Source of the DNA: an uncultured Blautia sp.
GTDB taxonomy: Bacteria > Bacillota > Clostridia > Lachnospirales > Lachnospiraceae
Assembly (NCBI GenBank): GCA_937900135.1
Contig: CALCDJ010000063.1
Span: 1-64,000 of the forward strand
Direction: 5' to 3'
DNA length: 64,000 nucleotides
Made by a program: the position numbers and the translations under genes. This document shows, one piece after another, positions 8,336-16,739 of this stretch; the stretch's first letter is position 1, and every line of letters begins with the position of its first letter. The notes below the pieces were generated by a model, which worked only from the letters and a program-made list of their open reading frames with translations, was not told the DNA's origin and ran no database searches.

Positions 8336-9634
8336 ATGTCCAGGAAACGCTTCATCCAGGGAACCTTCATCCTCACCGGCGCAGGACTGCTCTCCCGGCT
8401 TATGGGCTTCTTCTATAGAATATTCCTCTCCCATTCCATTGGTGCAGAGGGGATTGGGATCTATCAGCTGACCCTGCCTCTTCAGACTCTGATTCTGGCT
8501 TTTACCACATCAGGAATCCCCACTGCCCTGTCGAGACTTACCGCTACAGATCTGGCTCTTCACAAAAACAGGAAGGCATCGGACTGCTTTTTTACAGGCA
8601 CCGGAACAGCCCTCCTTCTTTCTGTGTTCATTTCTTTTTTTCTGTACCGACAGGCTCCTTTTTTTGCCCTGAAAATCTTAAAAGAAGAACGGACGCTGCC
8701 ATTGATTCGTCTCTTTTGCTTTGGCATTCCCCTGGCCACGCTTCACAGTTGTGTCAACAGCTACTTTTTTGCAAGAAAAAAAACGCTGGCGCCGGCTCTG
8801 TTGCAGCTGACAGAACAAGTGGTACGTATTTGCGTCACATATCAGCTCTACCTTGTGTTTCTTTCTGAGGAAAGAAACATCACCCCTTTGATTGCAGCAG
8901 GCGGCAGTCTGGCCAGCGAAGGCGCAGCGGCTCTTATCTCTTTATTCCTGATTCATTTTTCCTTTCCCGGAAAAAAACTGCCTATTCAAAACTTACGCGT
9001 CCGCCTTATTGAACTTTTTTCCACAGCGCTTCCTCTCACCCTAAACCGGATTCTCCTTACCCTTCTTGGAAGCATGGAGGTGGTCATGATTCCTCAGCAG
9101 CTTCGGAAATATGGGCTGAATCCCAGGGATGCGTTAAGTGTTTATGGTATTTTTACCGGAATGGCTTTTCCCCTGATCCTGTTTCCTTCCGCTCTCACCA
9201 ACTCTGCCGCCGTGATGCTGATGCCTTCCGTAGCCCAGTTAAATGCTCTGGGCTTCCAGAAAAGGATTCTGGTCCTCACAAAAAAGACCTGCCAGCTCTG
9301 TTTCCTTCTGGGAAGCCTCTGCTCTCTTTTGTTCTTTTTCTTTGGCAAACCCATGGGGCTCTTTTTGTTTCACAGTCCCACTGCCGGTGTTTACATTCGG
9401 ACTATGGCTTTTATCTGTCCGTTTCTGTATCTGAATACTGCCCTTTCAAGTATTTTAAACGGTCTGGGAAAATCCGGCACCTGCCTGATCCACAGCATGG
9501 TCTGTATTCTCATCCGCATTGCCTTTGTCCTGATGTGGATTCCTCTTCTTGGTATTCGGGGGTATCTTTATGGAATTCTTTTGGGAGAACTGGTATTAAC
9601 CCTCCTGCACCTCCTGGCACTTTTTTCACGGTAA
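8336..9634 (+). CDS. SpoVB/MurJ-like polysaccharide flippase (MOP superfamily)
   Basis: The 432-residue protein has about 12-14 hydrophobic helices and begins MSRKRFIQGTFILTGAGLLSRLMGFFYRI, the signature of the SpoVB/YtgP oligosaccharide flippase family. Relatives move lipid-linked cell wall or spore cortex precursors across the membrane. An in-frame GTG start at 8300 is possible, but ATG at 8336 is preceded by AAGGTG and matches the family N-terminus. It is divergent from the isc operon and stands before DAHP synthase. Whether it acts in sporulation (SpoVB proper) or vegetative wall synthesis cannot be decided here. Confidence 0.85.
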   Translation: MSRKRFIQGTFILTGAGLLSRLMGFFYRIFLSHSIGAEGIGIYQLTLPLQTLILAFTTSGIPTALSRLTATDLALHKNRKASDCFFTGTGTALLLSVFISFFLYRQAPFFALKILKEERTLPLIRLFCFGIPLATLHSCVNSYFFARKKTLAPALLQLTEQVVRICVTYQLYLVFLSEERNITPLIAAGGSLASEGAAALISLFLIHFSFPGKKLPIQNLRVRLIELFSTALPLTLNRILLTLLGSMEVVMIPQQLRKYGLNPRDALSVYGIFTGMAFPLILFPSALTNSAAVMLMPSVAQLNALGFQKRILVLTKKTCQLCFLLGSLCSLLFFFFGKPMGLFLFHSPTAGVYIRTMAFICPFLYLNTALSSILNGLGKSGTCLIHSMVCILIRIAFVLMWIPLLGIRGYLYGILLGELVLTLLHLLALFSR

Positions 9635-9660
9635 ACCTTTAAATCGTGACACTTTACCTA

Positions 9661-9689
9661 TCGACAATTAGAGAAGAATGGTTTATAAT
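9661..9689 (+). promoter_or_regulatory. Promoter of the DAHP synthase gene
   Basis: TCGACA (9661-9666), a 17-base spacer and a perfect TATAAT (9684-9689) stand 37 bases before the ATG at 9726. An in-frame upstream ATG at 9678 lies inside this promoter, which excludes it as the start. Confidence 0.8.
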
Positions 9690-9725
9690 AGGTCCGAAAG
9701 TAACAAGAAAAAAGGAGAACTGAAC

Positions 9726-10757
9726 ATGGGATTCGAATTCATCAAAAAATTACCGTCACCTGAAGAGATCCGCACCCAATATCCCATTGATGCCGGCATT
9801 CAGGCTCTCAAAGATCAAAGGGATAAAGAAATCCGGGATGTCTTTACCGGAAAGTCCAATAAATTTCTTGCGATTATCGGCCCCTGCTCTGCAGACAATG
9901 AAGATGCCGTATGCGATTATCTCCTGCGCCTTAGAAACGTCCAGGAAAAAATTGCTGATAAAGTTCTGATTATTCCGCGTGTTTACACGAACAAACCAAG
10001 AACCACCGGCGAAGGATATAAGGGAATGGTTCACCAGCCAGACCCTGAGAAAAAGCCTGACCTTTTGGCCGGACTTGTGGCAATCCGAAAAATGCATATC
10101 CGGGCTATCCAGGAAAGCGGCTTTACCTGTGCTGACGAAATGCTTTACCCGGAAAACTGGCGCTACCTCTCCGATCTTTTATCTTACGTGGCCGTAGGCG
10201 CCCGTTCTGTAGAGGATCAGCAGCACCGTCTGACTGTTAGCGGCATGGATGTTCCTGCTGGAATGAAAAACCCCACCAGCGGCGATTTCAGCGTTATGCT
10301 GAACTCTGTCATCGCGGCTCAGGGAGGCCACCGCTTCATTTACCGCAGCTGGGAAGTGGAAACCACAGGAAATGATCTGGCTCATACCATCCTGCGCGGC
10401 GCCGTAAACAAACACGGAGAAGCAATTCCCAACTATCACTATGAAGATCTCCAGCTTCTCCTGGAAAAATACCAGGAAAAAGATCTGAAAAACCCTGCTG
10501 TCATTGTGGATACCAACCATTCCAACTCCAACAAGCAGTACAAACAGCAGGTACGTATTGCCAAGGAAGTTCTTCACAGCAGACTTGTGGACCCGCAGCT
10601 TTATAAGCTAGTGAAAGGGCTCATGATTGAAAGCTATATTGAGCCAGGCAACCAGAAGATCGGCGGCAGTCACATTTACGGTAAGTCCATTACAGACCCG
10701 TGTATTGGCTGGGATACCACTGAGGAACTGTTATATACCATCGCAGAAATGTGTTGA
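9726..10757 (+). CDS. aroF: 3-deoxy-7-phosphoheptulonate (DAHP) synthase, type I
   Basis: The 343-residue enzyme joins phosphoenolpyruvate and erythrose 4-phosphate in the first step of aromatic amino acid synthesis. Type I alpha (AroFGH-like) motifs are visible: GPCSADNEDAV, KPRTTGEGYKG, a VGARSVEDQQHR segment, and the metal-binding C-terminal GSHIYGKSITDPCIGW. The start at 9726 follows AAGGAGAA and is the only one downstream of the promoter. It is monocistronic and ended by the hairpin at 10824-10873. The E. coli isozyme letter cannot be assigned reliably, so aroF is used generically. No ACT or chorismate mutase domain is fused. Confidence 0.94.
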   Translation: MGFEFIKKLPSPEEIRTQYPIDAGIQALKDQRDKEIRDVFTGKSNKFLAIIGPCSADNEDAVCDYLLRLRNVQEKIADKVLIIPRVYTNKPRTTGEGYKGMVHQPDPEKKPDLLAGLVAIRKMHIRAIQESGFTCADEMLYPENWRYLSDLLSYVAVGARSVEDQQHRLTVSGMDVPAGMKNPTSGDFSVMLNSVIAAQGGHRFIYRSWEVETTGNDLAHTILRGAVNKHGEAIPNYHYEDLQLLLEKYQEKDLKNPAVIVDTNHSNSNKQYKQQVRIAKEVLHSRLVDPQLYKLVKGLMIESYIEPGNQKIGGSHIYGKSITDPCIGWDTTEELLYTIAEMC

Positions 10758-10823
10758 TTCCTCAGGCAGATACTCTGCCACAGGCTTCCAACAGATTTTT
10801 GTTGTAGCAAGAAACTGGCAAAC

Positions 10824-10873
10824 CAAAAGAAAGCTCTGCTCTACACCACAGGTGTAAAGACAGAGCTTTCTTT
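10824..10873. terminator. Bidirectional terminator between DAHP synthase and xerD
   Basis: The stem AAAGAAAGCTCTG pairs with CAGAGCTTTCTTT and closes over an inner hairpin (TACACC-ACA-GGTGTA). A T-run follows on the plus strand and an A-run precedes it, so it can serve both convergent genes. Confidence 0.88.
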
Positions 10874-10874
10874 T

Positions 10875-11759
10875 TTATCGTCTGGGATGAGCCTTCATAT
10901 ATACATCCCGCATTTTGTTCATATTCATATCCAGATACACTTGCGTCGTAGAAATATCTGAATGTCCCAGCATTTCCTGAACGCTCTTTACATCCGCTCC
11001 ATTCTGAAGCATATGGACTGCAAAGGAATGGCGCAGGGTATGAGGTGTGATATCCCGCTTGATCCCTGCATTATCTGCATATCCCTTGAGCATTTTCCAG
11101 AAGCCCTGACGGCTCATGGCCTTCCCGCCACAATTGGTAAACAATGCATGTTCCTCTTTTTCTTTTACAAAATAGGATCTGCCCTGTTCCATGTACCTGG
11201 TCAGTGCTTTTTTGCTCACATTGCCTATGGGAATGATCCGTTCTTTTTCATGATCATGACAGACCACATATCCAAATGGAAGATTCACATCTTCCACGCG
11301 AAGATGAATCAGTTCACTAACCCGCATTCCCGTAGCATAAAGAAGCTCCAGCATGGCAAGATCACGAATTCCCTTTGCCGTGAAGGGATCTGGCTGTTTC
11401 AGAAGCCGATCCACCTCTTCCACGGAAAGAATTTCCGGAGTTTTCTTCTCCACCTTGGGAGGTTTTAAATTATCCGAAGGGTCGCTGGAAATCCTCCCCT
11501 CCTTAAAGAGATACTGAAACAGAGCGCGGATAGACGCCACGCTTCTGGATATGGTGGATGAGGCAAACTTCTCCCGTTCCAGGTAGCTGATGTAGCCCTC
11601 CAGATCCAAATCTCTTACTTCCTCCACGGTACGAATGCCACGGTCATTGAGGTAGCTTATCATTTTTTTCAGATCCCTCTCATAGGACACCTCTGTGTTA
11701 TTTGATCTTTTTTTTGTATTATGTAAATATGTGATAAATTCTCTGACCGCACTTTCCAT
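10875..11759 (-). CDS. xerD: Site-specific tyrosine recombinase XerC/XerD
   Basis: The 294-residue recombinase is expected to resolve chromosome dimers at dif. The catalytic set is complete: R146 (ATGMRVSE), K172 region, H240 and R243 (HTLRHSF), H266 (LGHSDI) and nucleophile Y275 (TQVYLD). The SAM-like core-binding domain covers residues 1-85. A TTG start 60 bases upstream exists but has no binding site, while ATG at 11759 has AGGAG upstream. XerD is favoured over XerC by overall length and by its independence from a hslVU/codY context, but the distinction is uncertain. It sits outside any mobile element. Confidence 0.88.
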   Translation of the reverse strand: MESAVREFITYLHNTKKRSNNTEVSYERDLKKMISYLNDRGIRTVEEVRDLDLEGYISYLEREKFASSTISRSVASIRALFQYLFKEGRISSDPSDNLKPPKVEKKTPEILSVEEVDRLLKQPDPFTAKGIRDLAMLELLYATGMRVSELIHLRVEDVNLPFGYVVCHDHEKERIIPIGNVSKKALTRYMEQGRSYFVKEKEEHALFTNCGGKAMSRQGFWKMLKGYADNAGIKRDITPHTLRHSFAVHMLQNGADVKSVQEMLGHSDISTTQVYLDMNMNKMRDVYMKAHPRR

Positions 11760-11830
11760 GATTGTTTCCCTGCTCCTCTTGTGTGAAATAACGCTGCTTC
11801 CGCGTAATTCCGTGTACAAAATTTAACTGT

Positions 11831-11859
11831 ATTATACTTTGTATTTAACATAAAATCAA
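11831..11859 (-). promoter_or_regulatory. Promoter of xerD
   Basis: On the minus strand TTGATT (11854-11859), a 17-base spacer and TATAAT (11831-11836) lie about 70 bases before the chosen xerD start. Confidence 0.7.
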
Positions 11860-11879
11860 ACAGTTTTTTCGTCACGAAA

Positions 11880-11903
11880 CCTGATAAAATCAGGCTTTTT
11901 TAC
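11880..11903. terminator. Small hairpin downstream of spoIIM
   Basis: CCTGA-TAAAA-TCAGG followed on the plus strand by CTTTTTT. The flanking genes are both on the minus strand, where the T-tract is weaker (TTTCG), so its role is uncertain. Confidence 0.4.
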
Positions 11904-11964
11904 AAAAAACACCAAATATCGACCATGTGATTTTTTTGTCCACTATATCTTGTAAAAACTTTTT

Positions 11965-12564
11965 TTAATTCATATTTAAAATTTTTGTTAACAGTTTCAC
12001 GGTCCAGGGATTGCCGTAGGCTTCCAGTAAAATTCCTCCAAAATATACCAGTCCACTGATCATGGCAAGGAACAGATAATTTCCTGAATCCCTTGGAAAA
12101 ATCCCATGATTTCTCCAGATTTCCACAGACTGCCCATAAATCAGTTTTGCCAAAAACAACATCACCGGAAGATACAATAACGTATGCGGCATCAGAAGTC
12201 CTGCTCCCACAGCGCCTCCAGCCAGTCCAAACTGAAGAATGGACATGGTAAGCATTGCTCCAATCTCAGCTCCTGACAACAACATCCCCACAATAGCCAG
12301 AGGTACTCCAAAAATCGAAAACCCGCACAGCACAAACAGGAGAAACCAGCTGCCCCGCAATCTTAAAACTTCCAGAAAATATTCCATTCCCCATACCTCC
12401 TTTTCCGCAAAGGTACTGAGAAGATACATCGCAGAAATGGTTTTCTGCTGCCATTCCAGCTTCCAGATCCCATTCAGGATTCCCACACCCAAAAGAAAAC
12501 CCGCAAAAAAGATCCAGCCTGCCGGAAATACACCTTTTCTCTTTTCTTTTACTCTTTTTCTCAT
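11965..12564 (-). CDS. spoIIM: Stage II sporulation protein M family membrane protein
   Basis: The protein of 199 residues has about five hydrophobic segments and the SpoIIM-family architecture. In Bacillus, SpoIIM works with SpoIID and SpoIIP to drive engulfment of the forespore. The reading frame is open to 12690, but its first 42 codons run through the terminator of rny. ATG at 12564 follows GGTGA and is therefore the more likely start. It lies after rny on the same strand. SpoIID and SpoIIP are not in this window. A DUF95-type non-sporulation homologue is the alternative, but the spore-rich context supports SpoIIM. Confidence 0.82.
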   Translation of the reverse strand: MRKRVKEKRKGVFPAGWIFFAGFLLGVGILNGIWKLEWQQKTISAMYLLSTFAEKEVWGMEYFLEVLRLRGSWFLLFVLCGFSIFGVPLAIVGMLLSGAEIGAMLTMSILQFGLAGGAVGAGLLMPHTLLYLPVMLFLAKLIYGQSVEIWRNHGIFPRDSGNYLFLAMISGLVYFGGILLEAYGNPWTVKLLTKILNMN

Positions 12565-12618
12565 TCTCTTCACCCTGTACCAGTCTACGACCGGGAAACA
12601 AAATGTAGAACCTGAAAA

Positions 12619-12666
12619 AAAGCTGCTGCCGCATCCATGATTTCTCATAGATGCGGCAGCAGCTTT
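12619..12666 (-). terminator. Terminator of rny
   Basis: A near-perfect 17-bp stem (AAAGCTGCTGCCGCATC and complement) has a 14-base loop and is followed on the minus strand by CTTTTTTT. It begins 28 bases after the rny stop codon. Confidence 0.93.
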
Positions 12667-12693
12667 TATATACATACTTCTAATATTCAAAAC

Positions 12694-14256
12694 TTATTTC
12701 GCATAATCAACAGCTCTGCTCTCGCGGATCACATTTACCTTTATCTGACCCGGATATTCCAGTTCTGCCTCAATCTGCTTAGCGATATCTCTTGCCAGCA
12801 GAACCATATCTGCATCGTTGACATGCTCCGGAACTACCATGACACGGATTTCCCTGCCTGCCTGAATAGCAAATGACTTATCTACACCCTTGAATTCGTT
12901 GGTAATATCTTCCAACTGTTTCAGACGGTTGGTATAAGTCTCCAGAGTTTCTCTTCTTGCGCCTGGACGTGCTGCGGAAATAGCATCAGCAGCCTGTACA
13001 ATACATGCTACCAGGGATTCCGGTTCCACATCACCATGATGAGCAGCAACTGCATTGATTACAACTGCTGACTCTTTGTACTTCTTACAAAGATCCACAC
13101 CAATCTGAATATGAGAGCCTTCTACCTCATGGTCAATGGATTTACCAATATCATGAAGAAGACCGGCACGTTTTGCAATCCTTACATCCACTCCCACTTC
13201 TCCAGCAAGAAGACCGGATAACTGAGCAACCTCAATGGAATGCTTCAATGCATTCTGTCCATAGCTGGAACGGAATTTCATGCGTCCCAGAAGTTTCAGA
13301 AGTTCTGGATGGATTCCATGTACACCAACATCCATTGCAGCGGTTTCTCCATCTTCGCGAATCTGAGATTCCACTTCTCTCTGTGCCTTTTCCACCATTT
13401 CTTCGATTCTGGCCGGATGGATACGTCCATCTACGATCAGCTTCTCCAGGGCAACCCTGGCAATTTCACGTCGAATAGGATCAAAAGCAGAAAGAACCAC
13501 TGCTTCCGGAGTATCATCAATGATCAGATCCACTCCTGTCAGTGTCTCCAAAGTACGGATATTACGACCTTCACGGCCGATGATCCTGCCCTTCATCTCA
13601 TCGCTTGGAAGCTGCACTACAGAAATAGTCGCTTCGGAAACATGATCCACTGCACATTTCTGAATGGCATTTACCACATATTCCTTAGCCTTCTTATTGG
13701 CATCTTCTTTCGCTCTGTTCTCCAGCTCTTTATAGAGTCTGGCCACATCCACCTTCACATCATCTTCTACAGTTCTGAGCAACTCTTCCTTTGCCTGTTC
13801 GGAGGTCAGACCGGAAACTCGTTCCAGTTCTTGTACTCCTTTCAGCTCGAGCTCATCCACTCTCTTTTCTTTCTTTTGCAATTCTGCAATTCTTGCTGTA
13901 CATTCTGCTTCACGCTTCTCGACTGCATCAGCCTTCTTATCTACAGATTCCTCTTTAGATAAGACACGCTTCTCATATTTCTGCAGTTCATTTCTGCGTT
14001 CCTTGGTTTCTTTCTCCAGTTCATTTTTTGTGCGGAGAGATTCTTCCTTCACTTCCAATAAAGCTTCTCTTTTTTTCGTTTCGGCTGTTTTCAAAGCTTC
14101 ATCTATTATGCTTCTTGCCTTGTCTTCTGCTGTACCTACAACTTCGGCGTCTTTCTTCACCTTATTGTCCACAGCAATCTTGCAAGTAATAGGAACCGCA
14201 ATAAGTAGCGCGACTACCACAGCGACAATTGCAACAATGATTGTTGTGCCTGTCAC
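12694..14256 (-). CDS. rny: Ribonuclease Y
   Basis: The 520-residue endoribonuclease initiates mRNA decay in Firmicutes from a membrane position. Domains in order are an N-terminal transmembrane helix (about 4-26), a long charged coiled coil (about 35-195), a KH domain with GRIIGREGRNIR (about 220), and an HD domain with LLHDIGKSIDHE (about 365). Translation starts at GTG 14256 behind AAGGAGG. It has its own promoter, with TTGACA and TAAACT 17 bases apart at 14304-14332, and a strong terminator, so it is transcribed alone although it follows recA-recX. Confidence 0.97.
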   Translation of the reverse strand: MTGTTIIVAIVAVVVALLIAVPITCKIAVDNKVKKDAEVVGTAEDKARSIIDEALKTAETKKREALLEVKEESLRTKNELEKETKERRNELQKYEKRVLSKEESVDKKADAVEKREAECTARIAELQKKEKRVDELELKGVQELERVSGLTSEQAKEELLRTVEDDVKVDVARLYKELENRAKEDANKKAKEYVVNAIQKCAVDHVSEATISVVQLPSDEMKGRIIGREGRNIRTLETLTGVDLIIDDTPEAVVLSAFDPIRREIARVALEKLIVDGRIHPARIEEMVEKAQREVESQIREDGETAAMDVGVHGIHPELLKLLGRMKFRSSYGQNALKHSIEVAQLSGLLAGEVGVDVRIAKRAGLLHDIGKSIDHEVEGSHIQIGVDLCKKYKESAVVINAVAAHHGDVEPESLVACIVQAADAISAARPGARRETLETYTNRLKQLEDITNEFKGVDKSFAIQAGREIRVMVVPEHVNDADMVLLARDIAKQIEAELEYPGQIKVNVIRESRAVDYAK

Positions 14257-14303
14257 AGGAGCACCTCCTTATTTAGTTTTCATTGTACAAATACAACAAT
14301 ACA

Positions 14304-14332
14304 AGTTTATCTGTTTTTGAGAATTATGTCAA
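14304..14332 (-). promoter_or_regulatory. Promoter of rny
   Basis: On the minus strand TTGACA (14327-14332), a 17-base spacer and TAAACT (14304-14309) stand about 48 bases before the GTG start. Confidence 0.75.
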
Positions 14333-14412
14333 GTTTTTCTACTGAATTGTTTCAATATTTTTATCAGATGCGTCTCTTTTCTCCGGTCTGTGACAGCACC
14401 TGCAACTTTCCA

Positions 14413-14907
14413 TTATTCCCACGGTTCCCGTACCTGTGTGATTCCAAGTTCTTCCAACACCGAAAAGATATCTCCGGAACGAAATCCCCGGCGTGCCAGG
14501 TATCCATAAAGTCTTCTCAGTTCCTTCTCTGACAGTTCTGTTCCCGGCTTGTACTTCCTCTCGATGACGCCTCTTAAAATGCCTCTTTCATCTGACTCCT
14601 GAAGCTGTGTAATTTCTTCCCAGGCCCGGTCAAAGGTTTCCCGGTCAATTCCCTTCTTCGTCAGATCCTGAAGCATCTTCTGGCGGCTCTGGCTCTCCAT
14701 CCGATTGGCAATATAAGTCTCTGCATAACGCTGATCATTCAGATAGCCAAAGGAGCGGACATAATCCATTCCATCTGCAACTGCCTCAAAGGAAAAGCCT
14801 GCTTCTCTTAACTTCTCCGCCAGTCCTCTCTCCGTACGATTCCTGTATTCCAGAAGCTGCATGGCCTTTCTGCGCACCTTCTTCTGCTCTTCCTGCGTAA
14901 GTGCCAT
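14413..14907 (-). CDS. recX: Regulatory protein RecX
   Basis: The 164-residue alpha-helical protein has the tandem three-helix repeats of RecX (AMQLLEYRNRTERGLAEKLREAGF and two related segments). RecX binds RecA filaments and limits strand exchange and co-protease activity. The gene starts 6 bases after recA, giving the common recA-recX operon under SOS control. Confidence 0.93.
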   Translation of the reverse strand: MALTQEEQKKVRRKAMQLLEYRNRTERGLAEKLREAGFSFEAVADGMDYVRSFGYLNDQRYAETYIANRMESQSRQKMLQDLTKKGIDRETFDRAWEEITQLQESDERGILRGVIERKYKPGTELSEKELRRLYGYLARRGFRSGDIFSVLEELGITQVREPWE

Positions 14908-14913
14908 GGTTGT

Positions 14914-15984
14914 TTACTCCGACAGTTCTTCGTCTGAATTCTGTCCCTTCACTGCTTCTGTTTCCGCTTCTCCCAAAGGTTCCTCGTCTGGAAGCAGATG
15001 ATAATGAATCCGCACCTGTTTCTCAATCTCTTCACAGATATCCGGATGTTCCTTCAGGAAATTCTTGGCATTCTCACGTCCCTGTCCAATCTTCTCATTG
15101 TGGTAAGCGTACCATGCGCCGCTCTTATTCACAATGGAGCAATCTGCTGCCAGATCCAGAATATCTCCTTCTCTGGAGATACCGGTACCAAACATAATAT
15201 CAAACTCAGCCTGCTTAAACGGCGGAGCCACTTTGTTCTTCACTACCTTGATCCTGGTGTGGTTTCCAACCATCTCGCCGCCCTGCTTCAGAGTCTCTAC
15301 CCTTCTCACATCCAGGCGGACAGAGGAATAAAACTTCAGCGCACGACCCCCTGTGGTGGTCTCAGGATTTCCAAACATCACGCCAACCTTCTCACGAAGC
15401 TGATTGATGAAAATTACCACACAATTAGACTTACTGATTACAGCAGTCAGCTTACGGAGCGCCTGAGACATCAGTCTTGCCTGCAGACCCACATGGCTGT
15501 CTCCCATATCTCCGTCAATCTCTGCCTTGGGTACAAGAGCTGCTACAGAGTCCACGATTACAATATCTACCGCTCCAGAGCGCACCATTGTCTCTGTGAT
15601 CTCCAATGCCTGTTCTCCGTTATCCGGCTGGGAAATGTAGAGATTATCAATATCTACGCCAATATTCTTGGCGTAAACCGGGTCCAGAGCATGCTCTGCA
15701 TCAATAAATCCGGCAATGCCTCCTCGCTTCTGCACCTCAGCCACCATATGTAAAGCTACCGTTGTCTTACCACTGGACTCCGGTCCGTAAATCTCAATGA
15801 TACGTCCCTTGGGAACGCCGCCCACTCCAAGAGCAATATCCAGGCTTAAAGAACCGGTGGGAACAGCCTCCACCTGCATATTAGCGCCAGATTCTCCAAG
15901 TTTCATCACAGAACCCTTCCCGTACTGCTTCTCAATATGTCCAAGGGCTGCTTCCAACGCCTTCTGTTTCTCTTCATTTATCAT
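14914..15984 (-). CDS. recA: DNA recombinase RecA
   Basis: The 356-residue recombinase mediates homologous strand exchange and triggers LexA self-cleavage. The Walker A motif GPESSGKTT is near residue 66, Walker B is IVIVDSVAALVPKAE, and the L2 loop segment GNPETTTGGRALKFYSSVRLDVRR is intact. The C-terminal tail is acidic (EEPLGEAETEAVKG). A perfect LexA-type box and a promoter lie 30-85 bases upstream. It is co-transcribed with recX. Confidence 0.98.
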   Translation of the reverse strand: MINEEKQKALEAALGHIEKQYGKGSVMKLGESGANMQVEAVPTGSLSLDIALGVGGVPKGRIIEIYGPESSGKTTVALHMVAEVQKRGGIAGFIDAEHALDPVYAKNIGVDIDNLYISQPDNGEQALEITETMVRSGAVDIVIVDSVAALVPKAEIDGDMGDSHVGLQARLMSQALRKLTAVISKSNCVVIFINQLREKVGVMFGNPETTTGGRALKFYSSVRLDVRRVETLKQGGEMVGNHTRIKVVKNKVAPPFKQAEFDIMFGTGISREGDILDLAADCSIVNKSGAWYAYHNEKIGQGRENAKNFLKEHPDICEEIEKQVRIHYHLLPDEEPLGEAETEAVKGQNSDEELSE

Positions 15985-16013
15985 AATTACATTCTCCTTA
16001 TTCTTCAGCTATG

Positions 16014-16027
16014 CAAACTTATGTTCG
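16014..16027. promoter_or_regulatory. LexA (SOS) box of recA
   Basis: CGAAC-ATAA-GTTTG on the minus strand fits the Gram-positive LexA/DinR consensus CGAACN4GTTYG exactly. It lies about 15 bases below the -10 element, so bound LexA would block early elongation. Confidence 0.88.
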
Positions 16028-16040
16028 TTTTTCTTTTTAC

Positions 16041-16069
16041 ATAGTATTATATCTTCCCTCTTTTGTCAA
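16041..16069 (-). promoter_or_regulatory. Promoter of recA
   Basis: On the minus strand TTGACA (16064-16069), a 17-base spacer and TACTAT (16041-16046). Confidence 0.7.
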
Positions 16070-16156
16070 GAGAGTTCTCTTTTTCTTTTTTTGTTTCTTT
16101 TTTGGATGGTTTGGAAAAAAGGGCGAAACTGCCCGGAATTTTTAAGAGAAAGACCT

Positions 16157-16182
16157 CCCTGCCGGCTTATATACCGACAGGG
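16157..16182 (-). terminator. Hairpin after the small coat-protein pair
   Basis: A 9-bp GC-rich stem (CCCTGTCGG with CCGGCAGGG, one G-T pair) is followed by a T-rich stretch (TCTTTCTCTT) on the minus strand. It starts 18 bases after the coat gene's stop codon. Confidence 0.6.
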
Positions 16183-16199
16183 AAAGCTTTTGTTGATTT

Positions 16200-16448
16200 T
16201 CAGCCCTGACTCAAAACGGAACGAACGTGTTCCACTTCTTCTCTTGTGGCTTTTGCCGCAGGTACATAATATCCCCGCGCTCTTGCAATGTGATAAATTT
16301 CTTCCTGAGACATCTCGCACTGGTTGCGAATCTGTTTCAGGGTCTGCTTCAGCTGTGGATTCTCGGTCTGAGGGATCATTCCCCCATAACGAACCAGTTC
16401 TCCGTTAATTCCCGCAAGTGTATCTGCTACCATAGTCTTATCATTCAT
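16200..16448 (-). CDS. Small CotF-like spore coat protein
   Basis: The 82-residue helical protein contains NPQLKQTLKQIRNQCEMSQEEIYHIARARGYYVPAAKA, which resembles the C-terminal half of the CotF spore coat domain common in Clostridia (a helix followed by GYY.PA). It is the second of two small genes transcribed together, 13 bases apart. Coat localisation is inferred from family resemblance and proximity to spo0A, not shown. Its length is well below Bacillus CotF (about 160 residues), as is usual for clostridial versions. Confidence 0.65.
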   Translation of the reverse strand: MNDKTMVADTLAGINGELVRYGGMIPQTENPQLKQTLKQIRNQCEMSQEEIYHIARARGYYVPAAKATREEVEHVRSVLSQG

Positions 16449-16460
16449 TGTGGCTACCTC

Positions 16461-16646
16461 CTACTGTAAGAACTGCATAAGCTGCTGTTTCGTCTGTTGT
16501 GCGGACTGCGCAGACTTCTGAAAAAACTGCTTCACTTCCGCATCTGCTGCGTTTTGGGCATAATCCTGCAGCTTACAGCTGGTGGTGTCAAACCCGCCAA
16601 TCAAATGGCGCAGATTCTGTAAATCCAATTCTGAAATATCTGTCAT
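16461..16646 (-). CDS. Small helical protein paired with the CotF-like protein
   Basis: The 61-residue protein is glutamine-rich and helical (SELDLQNLRHLIGG...QQTKQQLMQFLQ). It resembles the N-terminal helical part of CotF-type proteins, so the two adjacent genes may be a split CotF, but this is inference. ATG at 16646 follows a strong AGGAGG. An upstream in-frame start at 16691 has no site. Nothing indicates an enzyme. Confidence 0.6.
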   Translation of the reverse strand: MTDISELDLQNLRHLIGGFDTTSCKLQDYAQNAADAEVKQFFQKSAQSAQQTKQQLMQFLQ

Positions 16647-16739
16647 GAGACTACCTCCTTCTATATGATCACAGAGGTTATTGTGTCTCAATTTTTATTT
16701 TTTATACATTTTTTGAGGAAGGCTCCACGCTTCCCTGAA

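Noticed and set aside
9678..9725. N-terminal extension of DAHP synthase
   Set aside because: It lies inside the promoter (TATAAT at 9684-9689), so it is not transcribed from that promoter.
12565..12690. N-terminal extension of SpoIIM
   Set aside because: The codons run through the rny terminator, and the family start lies at 12564.
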